Assembly: GCA_900618425.1 (NCBI GenBank)
Contig: UZAN01045372.1
Span: forward strand, 15,059-32,753
Source: Echinostoma caproni
Lineage: Eukaryota > Platyhelminthes > Trematoda > Plagiorchiida > Echinostomatidae
Length of the DNA stretch: 17,695 nucleotides
Direction: 5' to 3'
The position numbers and the translations under genes are program-made. The notes beneath the pieces were generated by a model, which saw only the letters and a program-made list of their open reading frames with translations, was not told where the DNA came from and made no database searches. Shown here piece after piece: positions 1 through 8,345 of this stretch; position 1 is the stretch's first letter, and each line of letters begins with the position of its first letter.

Positions 1-865
1 CCGCACTACATGCGAATGCCGTCAAGCCGGCATTCCAACAGTCAGTCAGTCGATCAACCAATCGATCGATCAATCAATTTAAGCACAGGAATTTATGTTG
101 ACAAAATGTTGAAAAATAGTTCTCGTAGCACGGTTGAACTGAATTCCATTTTGCCTGTTCACCGAGCTTGGCAATTTGTTTTCCGTACATCAAGGACGTT
201 TCGGAAATGACAGCAAGACTGCTCAGATCGTATGGAATCTAGGTCACCCACAAACCGATCGCCCGTCTAAGGGGACTTCTGTCAAAGGAGAGAACAATGG
301 AGAAGGACAAGAGCAGCGTCATCTGTAAAATAAACTGCTTCATTCCATGAGAGTAGAGAAAAGTATTGATGAAATTTCATGATTCACAATTCTATAGTGC
401 AAAGATTCTCGCTGCCGCTTTGCTATTTCACCCCTCACTCACTCCTCATCAAAACTCGTTCTGTTTTATCCATTTTGTCATCTCAGGCAAAACGGTCAGT
501 CTTGTTGTCATAATTCCAGTTTTGTCTTTTTCCTCAACTAATTTTCACACCGGACTCTATTTCCGCCCAACCTCATGTAATTATGTTCTTCCCGTATCTA
601 ATAGTTGTTTATTTGTTTTTCACAAAAAACTTTGTCATTGCGAATAAAAACAGTGCTGCATTCCATCCAAAGGTCAGTATCACGGAATGCACAATCTCCA
701 GGCTGGAGTTCACTTCTTCGGAGTCAACCTCGGGCGTGATTTTTGTTTTAGAAAGCAATCAGAAGATTGGTCTGTTACTCGATTCCTTGTACTTAACACC
801 AGTTAGTGCATTGAAGTTCCATTTAGTCTTAAAACCGGTCCCAGTTATCTTTAATTAGTTGATAA
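1..865. other. No recognisable gene (5' flank)
   Basis: No supported gene. Short overlapping open frames around 366-858 have no domain, no conserved motif and no codon pattern that I can tie to a family. The only structure is the short tetranucleotide-like tract near 41-80. The stretch ends where the CR1-like coding remnant becomes recognisable. Confidence 0.6.
41..80. repeat. Degenerate tetranucleotide repeat (CAGT then ATCG/ATCA units)
   Basis: The tract starts as tandem CAGT units and passes into ATCG, ATCA and AACC variants of the same 4-base period. It looks like an old, interrupted microsatellite. Confidence 0.6.
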
Positions 866-1581
866 CCTCCCTGATCTTAGAATTAACAATCAAGCATTCT
901 CAAATCTGTATCTGTTAAATACTTCGGTGTCACCCTTACCCATAACCAGTCTTGGTCTGCTCCAGTCATCAACGTTTTCACAAAAGTTCGGAAACTGTCT
1001 TTCTATGCTTACAGGCTCAGAAAACTGGCCGTATCATATAATCTTCTTTTTAAATTTGTGATTGCCTACATTCTTCCACACTGGCTATACTGCTCCCCGA
1101 TTTTTATCCCGGGTCGGAAAGAACAAGACTTCTCTTTATTTTCAAGATCCCCTAAACTTTTGTCTCGCTACAGTGGAGCTGATAAGTTGATTTCTTTATT
1201 TCCAAGCATCTTGACGCTTGTGATACATTCATTGACAGGATAACGCATGATTAAGGGCACTGTCTGCATCAAAATGTCGTGAAAGCCCTGTCGATTCCTC
1301 GGACACGCTCCAAATATCAACTCCTTCCTGCGTGGACTTTCACATATCGAAAACAGTGCAACTCCATACCTAGCTCGTTTACTAGTAAATCGTCAGCATA
1401 TCCTCACCTACCTCAGGGAAAACACTTGACCTAATTTTTCTCTCATTTATTAAAGTGTAGAATTTATTATACTGTTTTTTTTTGCTTGCAGTTGTTTTAC
1501 CTATCCACTGTGAAAATCGTAAATTGCTAAAAATTCACCCTTTGGGTGCATAAAGCTTTTCTTGACTTGACTTGACTTGAC
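866..1581 (+). mobile_element. 3' end of a CR1-type non-LTR retrotransposon (5' truncated)
   Basis: This is the last part of a reverse-transcriptase polyprotein with its 3' UTR. A broken frame near 867-905 (LPDLRINNQ) continues after a frameshift as VKYFGVTLTHNQSWS (about 909-955), the post-thumb motif of CR1-type RTs. It goes on through LSFYAYRLRKL and YILPHWLYCSP to about 1105. Further on, KALSIPRTRSKYQLLPAW (about 1280-1335) and, after another frameshift, PYLARLLVNRQ lead to a TGA at 1427-1429. About 130 bp of 3' UTR follows, then a short tandem tail. The RT catalytic core and any endonuclease are missing, as expected for 5' truncation during target-primed reverse transcription. At least two frameshifts and several stops make it a dead copy. 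It is the same family as the element at 16228-17695: both carry the VKY(F/L)GVT motif in similar context. Assignment to CR1 rather than a sister Jockey-superfamily clade is inference. Confidence 0.8.
1562..1581 (+). repeat. (TTGAC)4 3'-terminal tail of the CR1-type element
   Basis: Four perfect TTGAC pentamers close the element just after an ATAAAG-containing sequence at 1550-1555. CR1-clade elements characteristically end in a short tandem repeat rather than poly(A), so this fixes the 3' boundary. Confidence 0.8.
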
Positions 1582-3634
1582 ATAGCAAACAATGAAAAGT
1601 TTTTCGTGACAAAAATACAAGTTTCAGGTTACCGTATTTACACACAAACAAATCTGGTACTTCCGAGCTGCGTTTCGTACGGGAACACTTTTTTCTGCTA
1701 TGTGTATGAGTAAAACACTTCGGGGCCTTGATAGCTCGAAATGGAAGTGTTTATTTCCGGACGTAGGGGGGGGGGAGTGACTTTTGGTTTTAAAATCAGT
1801 TGGAGACCGAGACGATATATTCGCTCGGTGCAGATAACCGCTTGTCGAGATGACTCGCAAAGATCAAACAATAGACCCTTTTTCAACAAGATTGGTGGGT
1901 CCCGGCGCGCGCCTAATGTGCAACAGTGTGGAATTTGCAATGAATAATCCAAATGGGCCTAACAGCTGCACTGTTTACGATAATAAATGCTAATAGCGCA
2001 GGTGTATTCCTCAGCACCGCAGACAGGAATGTTTGTCCCAAAGCGTGAACAACACATATGCCATTAAAAGAATTATTTGAAATCTCGTGGCATCGTTTTC
2101 TCAAACAATCCTGATACCTCTCGGTGAAACTCATGAATGAGCCCGAGTATTATTTTAAACTTAACCAAGCTTCTCATGTTTTAGTTCTCAAGGGACTGAG
2201 TAATGGCTTTTTGTTGTCGGCGTGCGGACATGCGACTCGGTCGCCGGGTTCACTCTCGGTAATAAACTCGATGGGGATCGGAGTAATGGGCTTGCTACGA
2301 GGAGTCAATCATATATTGGGGATGGATGGCCGTGACCTCGAGGCTAGAGTTGATAAAACAATGTTTTCCTCTGTGATGAAATTAGGCCTGTAGTCTTGTA
2401 TTTCCCCGGGAACGCACCGGGCGCCAGAAATCGCACTGAAATCATTCAGCTGAATTGTTTCAGTTTTTTTTCAGTCATGTGTTATACTATTTTCTACACC
2501 TGTCTCTCTCTCCCATGGTGGTGGATGGATTTCGAATATTTTTCACCCCAAAGAGGGAATTTAGAAGCGCGATCACTGCACTCAGTTGTCTGATACATTT
2601 GTCCTTCAAAGTGGATGAAACGACTATCATGTGAAATTAAATGATGTAACTTGAAGTCACCGCGGTTTTGCTCCGCCCTCAGATTTGCCTTGTGTGATTC
2701 TAACCTAGCAACAAAATCTTGAGTTGACATCATTGTGCCTGGATTTTAACGATTCATTTCAATCCGGCTTCCATTTATTGTGTACTCGATGAAAGGGAAA
2801 ATTTCGGGGAGAGCAGACACTGTTTGCAAAAACATACACACACCGACGGAATTTCGCATACGAAACAAGAGCGGAAGATAGATTTATTATCGGAACAAGT
2901 GCTATACCTAGTCCGCAAATTTTGATCCCTGCCAAAACGCGCAGTTCATCTCGTTTGGATTGGGTCCTGGTTCAGAAAATCCATTGAAGCTCTTCTTGTC
3001 TCAACTATCCATTCAAACAGAGTCATTTCCGTTGGAATCAACGATGCGTTCAGTATTGATCGCCAGATCAGCGGTTGCCTTGTTTAACCGTTCCGGTTGC
3101 AGGATCTTGTCTATTTTTTGTTGTTGTGCAAATGGATGTTTGCCTACTGAACTTTTCACAATTGCCGTACAAACTTCAAATGTGCCAAACATCCAGTTGC
3201 ACAATTAACCTTGTCTTAGAAGCTCCTTTGGTCGACTCTGGTGAATTCTGAGGAAAACCTGTCAAGGCAGTTAGCTTACATGTTAATTGGTGGATGTCAT
3301 ATGCCTCTGTAAATTGGATGGGTAATTCGAATGTGAAAAGATCAGTGCTATTTTTTTTCTGGTCCCAGTTCCTCTGATAAGCCGATACAGTTTGGTTAAA
3401 TATTGAAAAATTCGGAAATTAGCACATTCAAAAGGTTGAATCTAGTTGACAAATAAAATCGCAAATCAAACGATATTGCTATCCTGGAAATTTCGCCAGA
3501 GAAGAATCTAAATGATTATGTGAAACACTGCAGAATCAGATGAATTAATGGATAGATGGTGGCATTAAAGATGATTAAATAGAACGCAAAGGCGAAGTTT
3601 TGCGTGGGATGAGCGAAAAAGTCCGTTGAATAAG
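1582..3634. other. No recognisable gene; about 2 kb of unique-looking sequence
   Basis: I see no supported gene, RNA or repeat family here. A G-run lies near 1766-1775. Open frames such as 1624-1860 (minus), 2124-2393 (plus) and 2960-3208 (plus) overlap frames on the other strand, lack domains and have no clear splice context. This could be intron or intergenic DNA. Confidence 0.5.
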
Positions 3635-3740
3635 AACAACTGTCTAGTCCTTGCCTTGTTTTTTCCAGATTAGACAAACTTTGTATCCCCGGCAGGACTC
3701 GAACCTCGGCCTCAGAGTGGAGGCGATTACATTCGGGGCA
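3635..3740 (-). mobile_element. Degraded tRNA-derived SINE with a hammerhead relic
   Basis: On the minus strand a perfect pol III B box (GGTTCGAGTCC, 3695-3705) is followed by a sequence that aligns to the hammerhead portion of the SINE copies at 4527-4675 and 13291-13425. CTAATC at 3668-3673 stands where CTGATGA is expected. GGACTAGACAGTTGTTC (3634-3650) stands where the other copies have GGACGAAACAGCTGTC or close variants. Just after the B box, GGGATACAAAGT resembles GGGACAGAAAGT in the 13.3 kb copy. No good A box is visible. Core positions are mutated, so the ribozyme should be dead. The SINE call relies on the shared order B box then hammerhead; alone this copy would be weak. Confidence 0.5.
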
Positions 3741-4430
3741 TGTGGCCATTTAATTCATTCCAGTCATTGCGTTGCAGGTTTTGTTCCTATGTACTACGGT
3801 CACGCCAGGAACATGTGCAGTAACATTTCTATATAAATTGAAAAATTAATGTCAAGTTTTATCCTCTGCACTAGCCCGGTTTTTTTTAAATACATCCATT
3901 TCAGTTTATTGGGTCACTTTTCAGCCGGGCATATTTTCTTCTTTGGGGTTGACAAATCTAACCGACAACCGGAACATTCACACCTGTTATTCGTTCAAAC
4001 ACCCAAACACTGTTTCGTTATCACATACATTATTTATCAAACGGAATAGGAAACAGGGTTTGAACTTACTGTTTTCCGGGTCAGCATAGATCCGAATTGT
4101 GAAACAATTACAATTTGATGTGAACGAAAAACGCGTGGATCCGCCAACTTGAATAGTCTTCTTCTTCAATTGGTTGGTTCTCAAACGATCAACCAGTGCC
4201 TACAAAGCAACAACTATGATTCGTGTAGCGCTTTGTGTGCACTCCGGACATCAGATAAAGGAACGAAAAATGCTCAATGCGACGAACACAAATCAGGTTT
4301 ATCGTCTATCTTCCTTTTTATTCATTATATATATATATATTGAGTGTGTTCTCTGTGCAATCACCAATTTCCAAAATGATGATCTCCACTGTACTGTTTT
4401 ACCAAATGTGCCATCGCATTTTGAACCTTA
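3741..4430. other. No recognisable gene; AT microsatellite inside
   Basis: Contains a short (AT)n tract at about 4326-4341. The open frames at 4149-4343 and 4174-4530 run in different frames across the same DNA, and the longer one crosses the hammerhead relic, so neither is supported as coding. Confidence 0.5.
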
Positions 4431-4481
4431 TGCACCGCTGATGATACCCAGTCAAGGACGAAACACCCGCTGTCCATTGCG
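4431..4481 (+). ncRNA. Decayed hammerhead ribozyme relic (plus strand)
   Basis: The core box CTGATGA (4438-4444) is followed by a stem II region (ACCCAGTCAAGG) and then CGAAAC (about 4459-4464), with a UGUC cleavage triplet context at 4471-4474. Stem III can form as ACA/UGU with a CCCGC loop. Stem I (TGCACCG against CATTGCG after the cleavage site) keeps the pairs G-C, A-T, C-G, G-C and a T-G wobble but has two central mismatches. Stem II keeps only its two C-G pairs and loses G10.1-C11.1 pairing. All core bases are present, but the helices are damaged, so activity is doubtful. No tRNA-like head is visible upstream. It faces the minus-strand SINE at 4527-4675 tail to tail. Confidence 0.55.
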
Positions 4482-4553
4482 CTTTGTTCACTGCACTGAA
4501 TACAAAAGCTCATTGCAATTATGCAAGTGAAGCGTGAATTGGAAAGCTAGAAA

Positions 4554-4598
4554 GCACTGGACAGCTGTTTCGACCTGGTTGGGTCTCATCAGCAGTGC
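4554..4598 (-). ncRNA. Type I hammerhead ribozyme, consensus core intact
   Basis: Minus-strand order: stem I 5' arm GCACTG, core CTGATGA, stem II GACC with loop CAACCA and GGTC, core GAA, stem III ACAGCTGT, cleavage residue C, stem I 3' arm CAGTGC. Every invariant core position of the hammerhead is present, stem I pairs 6/6 and stem II 4/4. Predicted cleavage is after the C at 4560 (minus strand), a GUC triplet. Stem III is an 8-nt palindrome, so a monomer would have only about 2 bp closed by AGCU, while two molecules could form a continuous helix. Short stem III forms are known in metazoan and Penelope-associated hammerheads. It probably processes the SINE transcript. Activity itself is inferred. 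Confidence 0.87.
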
Positions 4599-4608
4599 AC
4601 AAATCCAT

Positions 4609-4619
4609 CGACCCGAACC
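4609..4619 (-). promoter_or_regulatory. RNA polymerase III B box of the SINE
   Basis: GGTTCGGGTCG differs from the B-box consensus GGTTCGANTCC at only a few positions and lies at tRNA-like distance from the A box. The companion SINE copies have perfect B boxes at the same place in the element (13355-13365, 3695-3705). Confidence 0.7.
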
Positions 4620-4652
4620 CGGAACCTCACAGTCAGAACGCAAGCATGCTAC

Positions 4653-4663
4653 CCACTCGGCCA
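4653..4663 (-). promoter_or_regulatory. RNA polymerase III A box of the SINE
   Basis: TGGCCGAGTGG matches the internal A-box consensus at all fixed positions. With the B box at 4609-4619 it forms a type 2 pol III promoter. Confidence 0.75.
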
Positions 4664-4901
4664 CCGGGCAGCTGATCAGACCGTTTCACATTTCAAATAT
4701 ACACGATATGGCACAAACCATCTTTGCAAGCTTATTGAGGGCCACAGACTTTCCTCATCTCAGCATTAGCCTCGGGGGTCCTGCCTGTGCGGTTGCCAAC
4801 TTCCGAAACCGCATTGCTCTCTATTTGCCATAAACACAACGAATTCCCCTTGGCAAATGATCCAAATCCTCCGTTAATCACCTGAAATTAGGCAAGTGTG
4901 G

Positions 4902-4906
4902 GACAA
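4902..4906. repeat. Target-site duplication of solo LTR A1, left copy
   Basis: GACAA here against GACAG at 5369-5373, matching at 4 of 5 bases. A 5-bp duplication is usual for Ty3/gypsy-type integrases. Confidence 0.55.
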
Positions 4907-5368
4907 TGTGGCGATCCAGGCCTACACGATGGCGCCTACCCTGGAGCGTCGCGTTACAGTGTTAGGACATTTGCGATCAATCAAGTTTGAATGCCGACGT
5001 CAATGACACGTGTATGGCTTCTGAATACATGTCATTGGTGGATGGTGCCAGCCAATCTAAGTCAGTGCAGGCAAAAGCAATATTATGCAAACAGGACTGC
5101 AATCCAATTGGTGGAAGTCCATATAGCTAATAATACCCCTTATTAGTAGTACATATTATTTAATCACCTTCATTCCTTCCAATAAATGAGCTATCGCTTA
5201 CTGCCAGTTCTGTGTCCTTATCCTCGCGGCTCGTTCTCGTGGGGCATTGCGAGCTCGTGTCATTGTGGTTCAGTGTTTCTGAGATTCAGTTCGTGATAGC
5301 GGATTATTGATTGCTTGGTTGGTGTTCCGAATTCCGTGCGTATTACTACGGCTACTCCAATCATTACA
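4907..5368 (+). mobile_element. Solo LTR, family A, copy 1 (462 bp)
   Basis: The unit starts TGTGG and ends ATTACA, so it has the TG...CA ends of an LTR. It is repeated at 14186-14676 in the same orientation, and similarity stops exactly at these ends. An AATAAA polyadenylation signal lies at 5181-5186. The flanks give a near-perfect 5-bp target duplication (GACAA/GACAG). No gag, protease, RT or integrase coding sequence adjoins it, so it is most simply a solo LTR left by LTR-LTR recombination. Ty3/gypsy affiliation is inferred from LTR length and the 5-bp duplication. The plus orientation is inferred from AATAAA. The last ~60 bp differ from copy 2 by length changes. Confidence 0.8.
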
Positions 5369-5373
5369 GACAG
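5369..5373. repeat. Target-site duplication of solo LTR A1, right copy
   Basis: GACAG, partner of GACAA at 4902-4906, with one mismatch in five. Confidence 0.55.
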
Positions 5374-5477
5374 CTTGGGGGAATCAGCAAAAGACTATGA
5401 TGATGTGAAACTTACTCGTTTAAAAAAAAACAGACACAGACCATGGGGCTCGCGAAGGCAAGTAGGTAAGATAAGGT

Positions 5478-5660
5478 AAGGAAGCGAATAACGTCAAGAC
5501 TGATCGATAAATCAGGCACAATGCCCAGACTCGACAATTGGGATGAATCATCGTATGAGTCGATTCAGTCTAGGCCTTTGATATCCTACTGAGTATATTC
5601 CATTGGGGTCGTAATTCCCTTGAATAACATCGAGTCCTTTGAAGCAAATGCGATTGCCTA
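5478..5660 (+). repeat. Diverged direct repeat, copy 1
   Basis: Aligns by eye with 6172-6355 over about 180 bp with small gaps, roughly two-thirds identical. Shared landmarks in the same order are GGAAGCGAA/GGAGCGAA, ACGTC, TTGGGATGAA/TTGGAATGAA, GATTCAGTCTAGG/GATTCATTCTAGG, TTGAATAACATCG/TTGAATAGCATCG and GCGATTGCC/GCAATTGCC. No coding potential or terminal signature is visible. It may be an old segmental duplication or two copies of an unrecognised dispersed repeat. Confidence 0.5.
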
Positions 5661-6171
5661 CGTGTTGGACAAGATACATAACCAACGGATATACGCTGTG
5701 CAGGACTGGCATCCAGAGTGAAAAAGCTGAGGCTTCTCACTAATCAATAAAGCCGTATCACGCAACATGCCTGTTGCACGAGTTTCATCAAATAGGAATA
5801 CCGTCAACCGCCATTGCACCCGAATACCGACACCCGCCGTTATGTAATTGAAAGTGTCCAATTCGTTCTATCCCCGAGGCTTTAACACATCCCTGATGAA
5901 CGAATCATTGCAATCGAATCCGGTGTTTGCTGAGACCTCGCATCTCATTTGATGGTGTCCGTAAGGCTATTATTTTCACCTCGATGTGTTTGTGGCTTTG
6001 GTTGTCACAAGTCACCGATTGGACCGAATCCAGTACAGTCGGAGTGAAGTGATTCTCCCATAGATAAATAAAAAATGAAGTACCGAGCCTTGTGTTCTTT
6101 ATTGTTGAACGAGTGTATCCAAGACGAGAATAAACGAACCCGGCCCTAACTGACCTCATCCGGCAACGGAG
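5661..6171. other. Spacer between the two diverged repeats; no gene seen
   Basis: About 510 bp with no supported gene. A minus-strand open frame at 5905-6264 runs into the second repeat copy, has no recognisable domain, and the matching segment of copy 1 does not keep it open, which argues against selection on a protein. Confidence 0.5.
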
Positions 6172-6355
6172 CGAACGGAGCGAACCACGTCCAGATGGAT
6201 GAATAGATCGGTGACCATGCTCAGAACTGAGTGTTGGAATGAAATTTCGCATGCGGGGATTCATTCTAGGTCATCAATAGACCAGTGAATGAGTACCATC
6301 GTGGTTAAGGTTCTTTTGAATAGCATCGGCTAATTTGGACCAATTGCAATTGCCC
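6172..6355 (+). repeat. Diverged direct repeat, copy 2
   Basis: Partner of 5478-5660, about 690 bp downstream in the same orientation. The shared landmarks are listed under copy 1. Similarity fades quickly after the GCAATTGCCC segment near 6345-6355. Confidence 0.5.
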
Positions 6356-8043
6356 ATATATTTCTGGCATTTTAAACGCACACTTGAACAAAACACTTCA
6401 CAATGGACACAGTGAAAGATTTATGAATAATTCACCTGAATAACATTTCATTAATTTTTCATTTTTATTTCCGTTCATTGAAAACACAATCTGATAAAAC
6501 TTTCGGGAAAGGAGAAGCGGCCCATCGAAGGGCTGTCAGACAGCACACAATCAGGACAGTCAGATGGCGGTGATGGCCGGGAGATTCGAACACACCCAAC
6601 AGGAGATCACTAGCTAGCAGAGATTACATTTTTCCACTGGAATCAGCCAACAAATTCTATTCGCCATACCGATGACAACAACCAATGACCTACAGCTTGT
6701 CCCTTTGTTACTCAGCTTTCTCGTAAAGGTTCTGATCGTTATTGTTGTGTCATCCTCTATCGTCATGATCCGTGAAATACTACACCTAGGGGAGTTGGTC
6801 AAAAATCCCTGGTTCGAAACCAACCAAGAAGAGGCACACGAACCACTCTCGCCCATACCCTTCCCAGTTGTGACAGTGGTCACCGGCTCGATTGGGCAAC
6901 GAGGTGTATTGGGCACTTTGGGTATTTGACACCGTCCAAAAGGTGTATGATCCATCCGATTAACCGGACGGATTGCGGTTTTCACACACTGCCCCGCTGC
7001 TTTGCGGGTCATGTTTTGGCTAACCGAAGGCTCCGGCTGTGGACTCCTCAAGAAATTTCACCTGCCTTGGCCTGGGCAACCTGGCAGTATTCACCCCGTT
7101 TTGCAAATCATGGAATGTTTATCTTTTTCCCAAAGATTATTGATCAGGGATACCAAAAATAGTAGTCTGTTCTCATGACTCCCAAAGTATTCCTCGCCGT
7201 GTGTAAAATTATAGGAATGCCCATTACGTAACATCCAAGCTGAATCATGTTAACCAAAGATCCGGTTGTCGTACAAGAGACTAGCGGTCACCAGCATGCA
7301 TTGACAGCCATGGAGAAAAGCGTTCAAAATGCTCAGTTCTTGGTCCTCGTTGAGGCAATAATCGATAATCAATGATGGAGACTGTTTCACGGATGAATGG
7401 TTGATTGAAAATCCGCGGTTATTCAGGCGGATGAGTACAATTATACGCCCGGATAATGCTTGGAAATTCCAAAGCAACGTAATAAATTTTACAACCAAAA
7501 TGGCTGGGTCAGAATAAAATGAAACGCCCCTTCTGGAAGAAACTCCGATACTCGGTGGAGTAAATTGCCGACTGGTTTTATGCCTCCATTAACAAATACT
7601 AGCAAACGAGTAAATAGTCAGTTTTGTATGCATTTTTTGATGTACCTTTAGTAACATACAATCTGGAATTTGGTTGTTTCCCCTCATCACATACGAAATT
7701 TAGTCATGCCAATTTTTTTTCTCCTCTTCCAGGTAACTTTCAGTGTTTAGTTGGAATATGGGATTCGAGGATATACAGAAATCATGAAGTCACTTTGTGT
7801 GTTTCAGTTGACGCGGGGGTTGACGTGAAATTTGGTTCCATGATTTTTTGTGTGAATCTTCTCTTTTACAAGTGTAGCATCACGTGACTGGCTGCGGTTA
7901 GAAGTGCAGTGGCGCGATAGTCGTAGTAGTTTGATGTGGATGAACCTGCCACTTGTGAGGATCGATACGCCAGAAAAGCGTTCACTAGTAGACCTCGGTC
8001 TCATGTGTCAACGATGGTTGCGAACATCTGAGGATAGGAGAAC

Positions 8044-8044
<1 letters not shown>
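6356..8044. other. No supported gene; tRNA-like fragments only
   Basis: The longest open frame is 145 codons on the minus strand (6614-7051), rich in Pro, Thr and Ser, with no domain I recognise; it lies antisense across the shortened tRNA-like remnant at 6787-6821. A further B-box-like TGTTCGAATCTCC occurs on the minus strand near 6580. The rest, to the AC microsatellite at 8045, shows nothing I can name. Confidence 0.45.
6787..6821 (+). repeat. Shortened tRNA-like (pol III promoter) remnant
   Basis: TAGGGGAGTTGG (6787-6798) matches the A-box pattern at all but one fixed position, and GGTTCGAAACC (6811-6821) matches the B box at 10 of 11. Only 12 nt separate them, too few for an anticodon arm. 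It is therefore not a tRNA gene. It could be a SINE head with an internal deletion, or coincidence. Confidence 0.35.

Positions 8045-8080
<36 letters not shown>
8045..8080. repeat. (AC)18 microsatellite
   Basis: Perfect AC dinucleotides. With the two downstream GT tracts it makes inverted dinucleotide repeats within 300 bp. Confidence 0.95.
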
Positions 8081-8082
<2 letters not shown>

Positions 8083-8190
8083 GGGAGACGCGGAATGATT
8101 CGGGTGACATTCGGGGATTAATGTATCTCTTAAATGATCAATTATTGTTGCTCAGATGTTTACGACGAAATCCGGTGGTGTTTCCGAACA

Positions 8191-8209
8191 GTGTGTGTGT
8201 GTGTGTGTG
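8191..8209. repeat. (GT)9 microsatellite
   Basis: Perfect GT units, opposite in sense to the AC tract 110 bp upstream. Confidence 0.95.
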
Positions 8210-8267
8210 CACGTCTAAACGGTCAAACCACCGTGTTCACTCATTGACGGCATTCCCTCACCGGCGC

Positions 8268-8305
8268 GGAGGGGGAGGGATGGAAGAATGGGGTGGGGGG
8301 GGAGG
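8268..8305 (+). repeat. G-rich block with quadruplex potential
   Basis: G5-A-G3, a 10-nt spacer, then G4-T-G8-A-G2. At least four runs of three or more G lie close enough for a plus-strand G-quadruplex. It is wedged between two GT tracts. Confidence 0.65.
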
Positions 8306-8313
8306 CATGCTGT

Positions 8314-8342
<29 letters not shown>
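8314..8342. repeat. (TG)14 microsatellite
   Basis: Essentially perfect TG units immediately downstream of the G-rich block. A long alternating purine-pyrimidine tract like this can adopt Z-DNA. Confidence 0.95.

Positions 8343-8345
<3 letters not shown>

Larger units (their letters stand above)
4527..4675 (-). mobile_element. tRNA-derived SINE carrying a hammerhead ribozyme
   Basis: Read on the minus strand, the element opens with a tRNA-like head. There is a perfect A box TGGCCGAGTGG (4653-4663). A near-perfect B box GGTTCGGGTCG (4609-4619) follows 33-35 nt later, which is tRNA-like spacing. Between them an anticodon-like hairpin with a 7-nt loop TTCTGAC (4632-4638) forms with several G-T wobbles. 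The head is directly followed by a hammerhead (4554-4598) and a short 3' tail resembling that of the 13.3 kb copy. The arrangement of pol III promoter then hammerhead matches the schistosome Sm-alpha repeats (established knowledge). The exact ends are uncertain: I see no poly(A) and no clear target duplication. The element has no coding capacity and would depend on another element's reverse transcriptase. Confidence 0.75.

Noticed and set aside
2590..2630. CTGATAC...GTCC...GGATGAAACGAC, resembling a degenerate hammerhead
   Set aside because: The first core box is interrupted, stem I does not form, and there is no pol III head. It is compatible with chance.
4174..4530. 118-codon plus-strand open frame
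   Set aside because: Runs through an AT microsatellite and the plus-strand hammerhead relic. No protein family features.
6614..7051. 145-codon minus-strand open frame
   Set aside because: No recognised domain, low-complexity composition, lies antisense over a tRNA-like remnant, and no splice or start context supports it.
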